This document shows, piece after piece, positions 28,148 to 40,537 of a stretch of DNA of 64,000 nucleotides (within the stretch, counting starts at the first letter, position 1; each line of letters begins with the position of its first letter). Below the pieces are notes generated by a model, which saw nothing but the letters and a program-made list of their open reading frames with translations, was not told the origin of the DNA and made no database searches. Both the position numbers and the translations under genes were made by a program. Source of the DNA: Bugulina stolonifera (Eukaryota > Bryozoa > Gymnolaemata > Cheilostomatida > Bugulidae). The stretch is taken from the NCBI GenBank assembly GCA_935421135.1, contig OW285187.1:28024429-28088428 (forward strand), in the 5' to 3' direction.

Positions 28148-31100
28148 TTAATACTCAATGCTATACTGTATTAGACCGTCATTTCTGCAGGCTAGAATCA
28201 GCTGTTTTCCCGATATAGCAATGTCAAGGACATATTCCAGCTTCTTTAACTTTTCACATTTTATTCTTTTCAGAATGTGACCTACAATGGAGAGAAATTT
28301 ATAGCATAATCAAGAATATGGTCATCATACATCAGTATGCGTACGTACAGCAGTATGTGTGCGTACAGCAGTATACGTACGTACAGCAGTATACGTATGT
28401 ACATCAGTATGCGTACGTACATGTGAACTCATTTCAAATTTATATAATTTTCAAAGATGAACAAATTAATATCAAGTTATCATATTTATCAAAGAATCAT
28501 AACTAATGCTCTTACCATAAGGAGATATTACTGTGATCTCTCCACTCTCTCCACCAACAACATAAATGAGATGAGAGTTGGGATCATATGTGATACCAGT
28601 AGGTTTGTCCATATCATCACACTGCCAGACGTGCTTAAATCTGGTAGGCGTCTCGACCTGAAATTTGGTAACGCTTCCTTTTTGAGTGAGTTGACCTATG
28701 AAGTCACCCACAAGAATACTTCCATCAGGTAGAGCACAGAGTGCAAATGGATCACTGAGCCTTATATCAAGTAGAACTGGTTTAATTTCCAAAGCAGGAC
28801 ATATTAAGTAATGTAGCTGTTTAACAATAGTGTCAACAAAGTATATGTTATTGTTATACCCCGAAATAACAACTCTACTTATGCAATTCCCCTCCATGTT
28901 TACTGATTTTAACACATTGTACAACTTCAAACTACATTGGCCATGGTGAGTGATTTCTAGGCCATGGTGAGTGATTTCCAGACCTTCTGGTGCTTTCCTC
29001 AAACCAATAACACTTCCTCTAGTTGGTATCAGATCATGGTAGAGTTGATCACTTTCAGAGGAAGCGAGTAGAACCATAAGCCGGCTTTCTATAGATCTGA
29101 TCTCTCCACCCTTGTCAGTTCCACATAGAAGAAATTTACCATTTTCCCTTGTTTTGACTGACCAATACACTCTGTCACTGGCACCATACGATCCAGCATA
29201 ATAGATGCATGATGGAACATCCACAAGTCTCTGTAGAGCGAATTTTCCCGTAGCTACAAACAAATAATTGATGTTTTTTTACAACAAAATCGTTGTGCAA
29301 AAGGTTACTATAACACTACAGAAGTAATAATAATAGCATAACCTTTCAGAAAATCTTTTTGACTTGAATATCTTTCTTTTATTAGAATTTCTATTGTATA
29401 AAATTCACCCCAATCTACCTCATACTACGGGTTACTGGTTCAATGACTAAACTGGCTTCACATGAAAACCTATGAAAATGTATACATGCAAGTAGATGTA
29501 CTTTTAATCAAGAGGATGGTTGTACATACCTGCAGGCGCAATAGTCATGAGTCTCAGCATACAAGGTGATATCTGCTCTATAGCTTTTTTCCCATCCTCC
29601 AACTGTCTTATCGTCTCATCGTATTTGCTAACTACGTCTGTGTTGTGAGAATGGTCTACCAACTGCTGAGTTGACATCCACAGAATCTTCATCTCTTCTT
29701 TCTTAGCTCTAACATCTGATGTAAACTTCTCTACTGTGTTGATGCTCATATTAAGATAGTCTTGTATCTCAGTCTGTTTTTTTCTAGTCTTCTTCCAGAT
29801 TGCAAAAATCTACAAAAATTGAAGATAGTAGGTAGTAGCTAGACCATATATACAGTTATTTTTTGTCTAGCACCAGTGATATAAGAACAACAAATTTTAC
29901 AATATTTATTGATAATACTGCGCAAGTATAAATAGAATAGAAAATTCCAGTGGGTTAAAGTAATGCTATTTGAATAAGACGCTATGAAGAAAATTCCTTC
30001 AATTTATGTTGCTTATAAAATGTTCTAACCAAATGAAAGACAAAACACACTTTGACTGTTGCAAAACATGCTGCAAATAAAATCAACTCTGGCCAATGCA
30101 GGTAAGATAAGTAATTCTATGGAAAAGGCTGTCCCTCACCATGAAATAATTATGGGAAGGGCAACTACAGATTTGACACAATGTATTATCACATTTAATA
30201 TTATTATTTCCAAAGATAATCCACAAGCGATCTCAGATTTTCTCCTAGTAATAGAGATACACATTCAAGTCAATTTCTACCAAATATTACAGGACAAGGT
30301 AATGCTAGTTTAATAAAAGTGACATATTAACAAAATATTTATTATACAGCCAGATTTCTCAAGCATAGCGTAGAATTCCACACAATTTTCTTGCGATGTT
30401 TTATTAAAACCCCCAGACACAGAAAATTCTATTGTCAAATCAGTATCAATTACCTTTTCATCTATAAACTCCTCAACCTTCTCCATCATCCTACCAGCTT
30501 CTTGTTCAACTTCATCAAACTGCTGCCACGCCATCTTTTCTAACATTTCTAATTCTGCAGCCTTCTCAGTAAGAGCCCTTAAACTTTCCTTTAACCTTTT
30601 TTTCAACCTAAAGGCTAAACTCTCCAGTGATTGAATCATGTGTGGAACACAATGTACTACAAATAGTACATATAATATATGGCAAGGCAAGTTGAATTTA
30701 ATTGATTTGTAGCATAGACTTATGGTTGTGTTGTCAATACTTTAGTCTCGGTTTTTGTCAAGATCAGCATCTCATAGAGTAGTAGTCTCACCTCTGTATC
30801 CCCCACATTTGCTTTCCATTTTACATTGAATGCAGAAGGACTTGAAACATTGTGAACAGGCCAACTGTAGATCATACTTTCCATGTTCTGCACATTTCAC
30901 TTTACGGTAGACTTGTGGCTCAGCTTTATAAGCATCAATTGAAAGTATAGCATGAGGTTGAGTATTGGAGAATTCTCGTAAATGATCTTCATGAATCTGG
31001 AACAAAGTTTTGCAAGCTTGACAGAGTTGTCTCGAGACAGCATCAAACTCTACATAAAGTACACTATTTACAACATGAGTTAGTTGTGGAGTTTACAGAA

Positions 31101-31855
31101 CCTAACCTTGGTATGGTGGTGGCAGAGCATGCTGTTACAGTCCACACATAAAGAGTCAGCCCTACTAGAGTTATCTTTACACACATCACAGAGTATAACC
31201 TCCACCTCTTCACCTCCTTCTCCTCCTGGAATCTGTACACTCTCAACCTTTGGTAGATTTGTTAGATCTTTTATGTTGTGAGGTCTCCTGAAGCAGTTGC
31301 ACAGGGAAGGTGAATGCTTGTTGACAGAAGAATTTAAAACGATTTTTAAGGGATGATATCTCTCTAATGTCAACGGTAGGTGCAAGGGATGATATCTCTA
31401 ATATCAACTGTATAGGTTAAAGAGGTAGGTCTAAGACCAGAGTGTAAATGTGATAGGCTTTTTTGTTTCTTTTTGCATAATTCATTCTTCCACAGAATTA
31501 TAACAAACTGCATGGAAATAAGAGCCTTTTCATGGAGTTGTGAGAGAAGTAACAGGTTAGGAAAGCCACTACAAGAAAAATTCCTTTGCAACAAACTGCT
31601 ATGCAGAAGAAACTGCCCATTGCAGCAATTATTACTAACTAGGTGTGGCATCTAACCAGAGATAGTTATTACTGATACTTACTGGCAGACACAACACTGC
31701 AGAGCATCCAGGTGAGTAAAGTCAGCTTGTAGACAAGGTAAACAGAATACATGGTTACATGGCAGTATCCTGGGATCTGTCATGTATGTATATCTTTGTA
31801 GACAATATCCACAGCATCTGTTGCCTTCACCAACTTCAATCCTGGCTTCAGCCAT
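28148..31855 (-). CDS. TRIM-like E3 ubiquitin ligase A: RING, two B-boxes, coiled coil, propeller-like C-terminus
   Basis: Exons in transcript order: 31855-31683, 31287-31107, 30996-30792, 30656-30454, 29809-29530, 29253-28516, 28281-28148; phase is kept throughout, 637 aa. RING C3HC4 ligands are C15, C18, C33, H35, C38, C41, C54 and C57. B-box 1 is in exon 2 (CDVCKDNSSRADSLCVDCNS then CHHH), B-box 2 in exon 3 (CAEHGKYDLQLACSQC, FCIQC). Exons 4-5 (residues about 187-347) are charged helical coiled coil (LEKMAWQQFDEVEQEAGRMM). Exons 6-7 are beta-rich with propeller-type phrases (FALCALPDGSILVGDF, PTGITYDPNSHLIYVVGG, GEITVISPYG). This is the RBCC plan with an NHL/WD-like C-terminus, as in TRIM2/3/56/71-type ligases. 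It should be a cytosolic ubiquitin ligase; the substrate is unknown. It is a tandem paralogue of the gene at 34370-39989 and has the same seven-exon structure. Confidence 0.87.
28333..28422 (+). repeat. 18-bp minisatellite, 5 units, in the last intron of TRIM-like gene A
   Basis: Five tandem units of the form CAGTATRCGTACGTACAG span 90 bp with a few substitutions. The unit is rich in the GTAC palindrome. Confidence 0.8.
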
Positions 31856-32360
31856 TCTCTATTGTAAGTGAACAGAAGTACACTAAAGCAGTAGTAGTAA
31901 TAACATACTGTACACGTGTGTGCTGTGATTAGAATCTTGATTTCTACTGAAGCTTACCAAAGCACCAGGAAATCATTAAGAAGGGGAAAATCAAGTTATT
32001 TTATTTCAACTTAGTGTAAGTTTTTTCCTTGTGTATGTGATCATAGTTAATAAACACTGACAGCTGTGATACAACATGCCTATTAATCCTAATTTATTGA
32101 TGAAGAGAAAATCTTTTTTATTTGAATAATATTACTACCTAGGGTAACTAGACTTATGTTAGAAATAAAGGATAACTAGGGTTATTCTGACAGCTGGAAA
32201 TTTGCATGCCATAATATCACAGAGCTGCATGTCCAACATTGTAATATACTAGTTCAGTATTGTTGCATGAGATTGAAGAAAAATTTGACTTTCATACTAT
32301 GCCAAATCTTTCAATTTTTAGACTTGCATATTGCAGCATTACACATTCCACATGTACATT

Positions 32361-32474
32361 ATGTCTAATGCTAAAAGTGAGATAGAGAGAGAAGAGAGGC
32401 CACCAGAGTATAGCAAAGGTAAGGTAGTTGGCAATCATTGGTATATCTCATCAACAATTCAATTTATCACCTGA
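32361..32474 (+). pseudogene. Decayed first exon of a cytochrome-b5-like gene
   Basis: From ATG 32361 the frame reads MSNAKSEIEREERPPEYSKG, then VVGNHWYISSTIQFIT and a stop at 32472-32474. This aligns with the first exon of the gene at 40538 (MPNTDRVEEEYSRNEAADNH, then WYIINNAVYDLTDF). The nucleotides CAATCATTGGTATAT and TTTAT..CACTGAC-like stretches are shared. The copy has lost about 2 bp that should bring in YDLTDF, so it stops early. No partner for the second exon (HPGG) was found in the following 1.9 kb. It lies 505 bp upstream of, and divergent from, TRIM-like gene A, as the intact gene does from TRIM-like gene B. Confidence 0.68.
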
Positions 32475-34369
32475 CAGAGTTTATAAGTGAGGCAAACAAA
32501 CTGACAAAGTGAGAGTGAGGCAATGAGAAATATATTTTGAAAGAAATGACAAGAAAAATGGGGAGAGGACAACTTCTAATTGTGATCAATAGCTCATGAG
32601 AGACTAAGCATCCGCAATACAGTCATATGTACGTACATGTACCCCAAAAGTTCAAAGTAGCAACAAGTACCTTTCTTATAAACTCACATGTTTGCAAAAT
32701 GTACATGTAGCCTGTGCTATGTGGCTATATTGTCTATCTTATGGGTAGATAGACATGTACATGTATAAATGTATTTAATAATGAATACCAATCATAGACA
32801 GACTAAATACTGGTATTATAGTGTTATTTCTGGGACCCCTACACAAATAAACATGGCCAAGAGCTGATCACCTGGGTTGAATACAGGGAACAAAAGCGCA
32901 AGACCATTACTATACTGCCTAAATCAAATTATACATGCACAACATAGATAGCTTTGTTCATAAAATCTTATGGACAAGAATTCACTGGAACTATTCCTCT
33001 TTCAAACAACTGAGAGTTGAGGAAATCAGAAACTATCAGGGTTTACAGAAGTTGGCTCACAAAACTAAGCAACAGATATTTTGTCAGTACCCAGTGAAGT
33101 ATACATGCGCAATCTACATATTTTATCAAATGCAGAAAACAGTGTTCCAATTATTTCCTTTGGAGATATCCCTTGTAGTACTGGTATTTTTTCATACATG
33201 CAGTATGTAACTACTAATTATTTATTACTATACTAATTATTTATTACTATACAATGTACAGACTGCACATGCTGACTAAAATATTGTCCAACTTTATGCT
33301 GGCACAGTCTAGCTGTTTTCAGTCCCTACTGCAGAGATACCTAATATTTTACTGCAGTAGAGAAAATATTAATAGCAGTTGCAATGATGCAACAGTGAAA
33401 ACTATGTTCCAATATTAAAGCACCTTAGATAGTAGCAGGGGGATAGGAAGTAGATGTTATCAGGAGCACTTAGAAGCTACAGATTATAATTAGAAGTTGT
33501 CCTCTCTCAATCTGATTTCTTCTAAAATGTAAATGACTAATCGAGAGAAAGGTGCTTGGGTAGTAGTCTACATAGGTGCAGACTACTGTTGGCAGCACAG
33601 CATTACAACTGTCAACTGCTGTCCTATTCTTGAAGTATTTCTATAGTTTGACTAACACAATAAATAGTCCAAGATTTGCCACGGTTACTCATTGTTTCTT
33701 GCATCCATGATTGTAATAATAAATATAATACTTAATTTTATTACTGACAAATTCTACAATTACACTTCGTGTATAATAGAGAGGGCACAAGTCCAGAACA
33801 TATTCTATGAATACAGACAAAATAATAATATAAAATAATGACAAACAAGTTAGCTGCAGTGCTGTAATTACACAAAAAAAACACCAATACCAGAATATTT
33901 TGAAACAAACATGTGCAATGTCATTTCTTATGCTGTGTGATCAATGCAACAAAAGTTAATTTGTATTACTACTAGTAAAGGCACAAAATAATAAAACCTT
34001 AAACGGAAAATAATGGAAATAAAAATAACTTCCACGAACAAATAATTTTATTATTTCATAATCTACCCAGTTATGTTTAGAGCCCCATTTTTAAACATGC
34101 AGGTTTTACAAAACTGTTATAAACGGGCAGAGCAGACCTTTGCAAAGTTTCTAGTAATATAGAGTAGAGGTAAGGACTAAAAGTAACAATTCATATTACA
34201 TATCCAATGAGAATAAAATGTAAAAATGAAGGTATAAAACATACACAAGTAAATCTCCTGGCAATAAAATATAATGTACAGACATATACATGTATATGTA
34301 TATATTTATATAACTTACTATTTAATGATATTGGTGTAAATAGTATATACAAGGAACTTCTGTTCACTA
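32475..34369. other. Intergenic region between the two TRIM/cytochrome-b5 units
   Basis: No gene seen. It contains two GTTGTC-family half-sites (GAGAGGACAACTTC at 32563-32576 and GAAGTTGTCCTCTCTC at 33493-33508) and a short direct repeat TACTAATTATTTATTACTAT at 33212-33250. It grades into AT-rich sequence at 33700-34330 that should contain the 3' UTR of TRIM-like gene B. Confidence 0.45.
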
Positions 34370-37300
34370 CTAATATCTGATGTTGTATCGTGCCAGACCC
34401 ATTCTCCTACAAACCAGAATCAGTTGTTCTCCTGATATAGTAATATCCCTGATAATGTCCAGTTCCTTCAGCTGTTCAATTTCTATCATTTTTAAAAGAT
34501 GACCTACATGTACATAATGCATATGAAATAGTACAGTCATATTATGATAGGAACAGGGTTGATGGCAAGTAATCTAATAAACACATGAACTATTATTCAG
34601 ACCGGTTAGAAAGAGGGCTAGGAAAAGGACTAGTATAATATGACATGTCCTTCCATTAGAGCAAATATTTAATGATATCACATACATAATTACTCTTACC
34701 ATAAGGAGATATCACTGCTATCTTTCGGTTCAGACCAGCTGCATAAATGAGTTGGGAGCTGGGATCATATGCTATAGAAATAGTTGCAGCTATACCTGTG
34801 CATGTCCAAACATGTTCGAAGCTGGTGGGTGTGTCAAACTTATATTTGGTGACGCTTCCCTCAGACTTATAGTCACTCACCAGAATACTTCCATCAGGTA
34901 AAGCGCAGAGTGCGAATGGTTTCTCAACTAGTGTATCAAATGTTACAGAGCCAATGTCTGCTCTATCAGACAGGAGAGAGATGTGCTGTAGTTGATTATT
35001 CTTACCATTAGTATTCACAAAGAATATATTCTCTCCAGAGATAGCAATACGACATACGTGCCTATTGTCTGTGTTTACTGATTTCAGCACTCTGTAACAT
35101 TTCAAGTCACGCCAGTCGTGACAAGATACTTCTAGACCGGCTGTTGTTCGTCTCAAACCAATGATACTCTCCTTGGCTGGTACCACATCATAGTAAAATT
35201 GGACATTTTCAGATGAAGCTAGCAGACTTAGATTGTTTGCTGATCTCATCTCTACACCTCTGCTGGTTCCACATAGAATTTTATCATCTCCCATAGCTTT
35301 GACTGAATAGTGTGTTCTAGCATATGTAGCATAAGCTCTTTCATGCTCTATGCCTGATGGAACATCTACAAGCCTCTGAGTAGCAAGTTTCTCCTCAGCT
35401 AGAAATGGAGATATTTCAATTTCAATTTCAGGACACCCACTAACAACACTATGCTGTAAACACATCAGCCCACGCCTAACAAAATATGATTTTCCTAATT
35501 AATAAACTAGGAATGGGTTTTACTTCAACCATATGAAATCCAGGGAGAAACAATCAGTGGAGCATTTGCCATCTCCAAACCTTGGTCCAGCAAAAAGGTT
35601 TTGCCTCTCAAACACAAATGCTGAATGTAAATTTTTAAAAATATTCCCTTCTAACTTTCTGCCAACATTCATGTGTTTTTCAATTTATTTTAGCTTTGTG
35701 CTAAATCGCTTTGGAAGCATCAACTGCTAGGATGCTTTCTGAGAAACCCCCCAGATGACCTTTGGGATCCCTGGTTTATAGGTTAGTTTGCCCCCTCAAC
35801 CAAAATGTTACGACAGCCCTGAATTAATAATAATTAATAATCCGTGGTGCCAAAACCTGGGACAAGTGGACATTTTGTCAGATCTATCTGAGACCTTGGC
35901 TGATCCAAAGGGAAAAGGTAGTGGAGGGAAAGATAGCCAATTCTGTCCACATTACCTTGCATTACCATTACAAAATTGTCCTCTCGTCCATTGTATTTCC
36001 ACTAAAACCAGCCAATTACAGTTACTTTGCAAACTCTGCCCATCAAAAAGACTCGACTATCATTCTATTATTTATGATACAACTAGCCAATCATGGAGAA
36101 CATTAGAAAATTTTAAAACAGAGAGGACAGCTCTAGAGTCATCACTTGGCGAGTAGACAGAGCAAAGGTACCAAACGTTGGCAATGAGTAAACTACTTTC
36201 CTTTCTATCATTGAAAAGTATTTTGATGACATCTGAAGTGCCAAGAACAAATCCCACACAAGTCAGCACAGAAGAAATTTTCTGCTGTTCTTTAGGAATA
36301 TACGCAGATAGTTATTACACATATACTCTCTGCCAGAATAACTCACCAAGCCAAGTGGACAACTAACTGTGTACATGTACATGTACATACCTGCAGGCAC
36401 AATAGTTTTGAATCTCAGCATACAAGGTGATATCTGTTCTATAGCTTTTTTCCCATCCTCCAACTGTCTTATCGTCTCATCGTATCTGCTAACTACATCT
36501 GTGTTGTGAGAATGGTCTACCAACTGCTGAGTTGACCTCCACAGAATCTCCATCTCTTCTTTCTTAGCTCTAACATCTGATGTAAACTTCTCTACTGTCT
36601 TAATGCTCATATTAAGATAGTCTTGTATCTCAGTCTTTAATTTCTTAGTCTCCCTCCTTATCTCAGAAATCTTAACGGTAGAAAAGAGCACATTGTTGGA
36701 CAGTAAATTCAAAAAAGAAAATCCTGTGTAGCTTCGTCTATGTTTACTTTCAGGACTGTGACCATCTGTGGATAAAACTGTTTAATTTGGATCCCATCAC
36801 ACAGTCAAACAGCTGTTCATATTGTCGCTCATCGCTAGCGATAAGCGACGGCTCCAAGCTAACCACAATAGTAAGATAGGATGGAATAGTTCCATGAGTA
36901 ACAGAAATCAACTCCCAGAAGTGTGCCACTCTATCTTACTATTGTGACTAACTTCTTACTAGTGATTAGTAACAAAGTGAACGGCAGAAAAAGTCTTGGA
37001 ATAGAGTTCAAACGATCAAGTTCTGGTGAGTCAATCAGGTAACTCCTATCACAAGACAATTGGTAAAACAGTAATTGCAGTCTGTTTAAACAGGGGGGTC
37101 ATTGTACCATTTTCTCTGTAAAGGACTCCACCTTCTCCATCATCATAGTAACTTCCTGTTCCACATCATCACACTGTAGCCACGCTTCCTTCTCTAATCT
37201 TCCTAGATTTGAGATTTTCTTAGAGAGGTCCTTTAGACTACCTTTCATCCTAATCTTCTGCTCATTGGCTAGAATGTCCAGCGATAGAATAGTATGTCGA

Positions 37301-39989
37301 TTGATGACATCTTCTGCAAATATATGCATGTACAATTGCAAATGTGTATGTTTAGATTAACCACATTGTCCACATGTGCACAAAATATCATTCGTTCAAG
37401 AAATCTTAATTTAGCACTCCAGTATGGTTGTGGTAAAAGACGTGAGAATGAAATGACATGAAAGAAAAAGAAGACAACTCCAACTAAGGTTACTAACGTT
37501 AAAAATCCAACTCCTGTTGACCCCAGACCCCAACCAAAAGCTTTATTCCAATCTAGCTCCTCCACAGAGCCATTTATTGTGAGAGTTGCATTACTGGGGA
37601 ACATTATAATGCCATGTTGGGCCCGTTAGAACCAATCAAAATTGCCAATAGAAAGACTTGACCAATGTAATCCTTTGTTACTGTGCCCAATATGGCTTCT
37701 TGTTTACTTCTAGTGAAGTAACTCTCCCAATAAACGGCTCTGCTCCTTCCTATAATAAATACGTATTCTAACTTCACGCTCTCGACTTTTACCAGTACTT
37801 CTTGAATTACACAATGGTCAGAGCTAGACTAGCGTGAAGTCAGGGAATAGCTTGATAGTCTCACCTGTAGAAATGTCACATATGCTGTTCATCTTACACT
37901 GAACACAGAATATCTTATGACATCCTGAACAGGCCAACTGCAGATTATACTCTCCATGTTCCGCACATTTCACTTTACGGTAGACTTGTGGTTCAGCTTT
38001 GTAGGCATATATTGAAATAGTCTCATGTTGAATACCGGAGAATTCTTGTAAATGAGCTTCATGGATCTGAAATGAAGTTAATATGATTACAAATACTTGG
38101 TGGTACAATTGGTTAGCACTAGCAGAAAAATCTAAAGCTATCTAAGGTTGGTTTTCAGTAAGCAGTTGCTACTGAGTAACATGCAATGCTGTCACTGTTT
38201 GGAGTCCTTGCATTGCAGTACACTATGGCAAACTTTTAGCTCATGCCAACTTTTGCAGTAGTGAAGCAGTAAATCGCAGTAGCTATGGTTTCCACACAGC
38301 AGGCGCCCTACTGTGTAGCTACTGTACTGTGAAGAGCAGGTTTGAAGTCAGACTTGAAGTCAAGAAGTCATTTCCAAAAATGTGGAAAAAAGTCAAGTTG
38401 GAGTCAAATTTGTGATGGCTCAAGTCAGGTCAAACCAAATCACTCTGCAGTGCAAGTTTAAAGTCAAATCAAGTCAAGTCAGTAGAAATGCAAGTCAAGA
38501 GGAAGACAACTCCAAAAAATTAATATTTTCCTCTGCTAAATAATGGCCAACTAGACTGTATGCCACATGGTCACACAATGCTAGTTGGTACACAAAGAAC
38601 TGGGTTTGAGTTAGATACTTTTATCGTTCTGTCTGGAGTTGTCACCCCAAATACACACAAGGAACGACAACTCTGGTTTAGCTGGCAGCAATATTGACCA
38701 ATTCACAAGTCATTTACCTTTCCAAGTCTAGTTAAGTCAAGTCACCTTGATACCATGCAAGTAGGTAGGTAATTCTGAAGTTAAGTCGACTTGTGACTTG
38801 ACTTGGGCCCAGTAGCTACTGCGTATTAGCTACTGGAGACCAACCTTGAACGATGGTCACCGGAGGTTAATCCTCAAAACTCCAATACTATTATCTCTGG
38901 TTTGCAGTACATTATGAAAAACATGCTGAAACCTTCAGTTTTACAAATTGACTTTCAACTATTAAAATTACTAAAGTTGCTATTTGAAATGTATTCTGGT
39001 GGCCTTTGATATACACATTAGTGGTTTTGTTATGTTGACATTGATTTACAGTTTTAGTACTCATCAACAGTACATAATATTATACATTCATATCATATAA
39101 TGGCTATATCCACAAAGTGAAATAATGTAACTACATGTACATCACATGTACATGTACTAGCATCATTTTAGCACATCAACTGTAGTATAGCTTACATAAT
39201 GTCACACAAAATGCTGCATTTATTATTTATACAATATACATGTACATACATTATGGTAAATATGGATTGGTGTTTTGTATGGTATTTTGTGTATTTGTAT
39301 CATTCCTGTAACTTATAGGGCAGCTTGAGGTTCTCAAATATTAAAACACATGATAGTTGTTAGCTTTTGATGGCTAACCTGTTTCAGTTTAGTTTAGGAA
39401 CATCAAAAATTAACAATTAACATGGGATTCTTCTGTATGCAACCTCTAGCATCTAGAATTCACAATGGCATTGTTAGTTTATATCTGAACTCTAACCTTG
39501 GTATGGTGGTGGCAGAGCTTGCTGTTACAGTCCACACAGAAAGAGTCAGCCCTACTAGAGTTATCTTTACATACATCACAGAGTATAACCTCCACCTCTT
39601 CACCCCCTTCTCCTCCTGGAATCTGTATCTCAGCCTTTGGTAAACTTGTAAGATCCTCTATATTGTGAGTTCTCCTGCAGTGATTGGACAGATCATAAAT
39701 AATGAAGTCATTGACTGCAGGATTAGCTACTGCATGTACTACAAGTGTATAGCATTTTATTCTATACAATTCCATATCAATGGTAACTGACAACTTACTG
39801 GCAGACACCACACTGCAGAGCATCCAGGTGAGTAAAGTCAGCTTGTAGACAAGGTAAACAGAATACATGGTTACATGGCAGTATTCTGGGATCTGTCATG
39901 TATATATATCTTTGTAAACAATATCCACAGCTGTAGTCTTCAGTTAGACCTACTGCATTTAGTACTCCGTCCAGTTCTGCTTTTGCCAT
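34370..39989 (-). CDS. TRIM-like E3 ubiquitin ligase B, tandem paralogue of gene A
   Basis: Exons in transcript order: 39989-39799, 39674-39497, 38066-37865, 37313-37108, 36670-36391, 35398-34700, 34503-34370; phase is kept, 629 aa. The RING cysteines and histidine are at C21, C24, C39, H41, C44, C47, C60 and C63. B-box 1 (CDVCKDNSSRADSFCVDCNS) and B-box 2 (CAEHGEYNLQLACSGC) follow, then coiled coil and a propeller-like C-terminus (FALCALPDGSILVSDY, SIAYDPSSQLIYAAG, KIAVISPYG). Exon order, phases and the lengths of exons 5 (280 nt) and 7 (134 nt) equal those of gene A. Exons 2 and 5 are nearly identical to gene A at DNA level, while exons 4 and 6 are strongly diverged. The exon 4 donor is taken as GTACAA at 37107, one codon past that of gene A. 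The introns are longer than in gene A and carry repeats. Confidence 0.86.
37420..37604 (-). other. Intronic open frame with a predicted membrane segment
   Basis: Within intron 3 of TRIM-like gene B, on the same strand, ATG at 37604 opens a frame reading MFPSNATLTINGSVEELDWN, followed by a hydrophobic stretch (GVGFLTLVTLVGVVFFFFHV) and a basic flank. It has two N-glycosylation sequons (NAT, NGS) before the membrane segment. Splicing from exon 3 into it would not keep frame. I do not recognise it. The hydrophobic codons overlap a GGAGTTGTCTTC half-site, so it may belong to a repeat. Confidence 0.25.
38330..38812. mobile_element. Second AAGTC-rich element, degenerate, in intron 2 of TRIM-like gene B
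   Basis: Runs of CAAGTC/AAGTCAAGTC (about 38340-38500 and 38700-38810) and the right end GACTTGGGCCCAG resemble the element at 16054-16952, including CATTTCCAAAA next to AAGTC runs. TAGCTACTG occurs on both sides (38316-38324 and 38813-38821) and could be a target duplication, but the left terminus does not match CAGAG. Ends are approximate. Confidence 0.5.
38636..38673. repeat. GAGTTGTC mini-hairpin inside the degenerate AAGTC element
   Basis: GAGTTGTC at 38636-38643 faces GACAACTC at 38666-38673, with a 22-bp loop. Confidence 0.55.
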
Positions 39990-40537
39990 AGTAACTGTAA
40001 TGATAATACACTTACATGTACATTTTGATACCTGTTAGTACTGGTAATACTGGTAATGCCAAGTAGTTGCAAAAGCTTCTGTACAACTAAAATGGTTGAC
40101 AGACATGCAGTCTATCTGGAGAATGGTAAGGAATCTCCTGCCCTGTAGCAAGGAGTTCTGAAATGTAATGGAGTTGTGTATCCAATTCTGTGCTTGGGGG
40201 TTACCTAGTGTGGTTTACTAAATGAACTTCTACAAGGTTACAATTCCTATTCTATTGTATAAGATCTCATTATCGAAGTTCACGAAAAAATATGGAACAA
40301 AAGAAATAGTGTAATACATTGTGCACTAGTTCAAAGCCTTACATAAATCAATAACGGCATAATAGGCATTACATAACACTCAGCTATATACAGCATTCAC
40401 CATCAAAAATTGGTATACACTCTATGTGGAAATTTTGTACTGAGTTAGAGTTAACACTTTGACTGATACTGAGCATATCACTATTCACTACCCTACCGCT
40501 ATATCCTATATTACTTGAGGAGTTGAAGAAACTGTAC
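39990..40537. promoter_or_regulatory. Divergent promoter interval of TRIM-like gene B and the cytochrome b5 gene
   Basis: The two start codons face away from each other across 548 bp; in the older copy the equivalent distance (31856-32360) is 505 bp. No TATA box or other core element is obvious. Shared regulation is inferred from geometry only. Confidence 0.4.

Noticed and set aside
28457..28732. A plus-strand 91-codon frame
   Set aside because: It is a shadow on the opposite strand of the propeller exon of TRIM-like gene A.
35788..36156. A 122-codon plus-strand frame
   Set aside because: It lies in an intron of TRIM-like gene B on the opposite strand, has no domain-like pattern or splice context, and is rich in chance hydrophilic runs.
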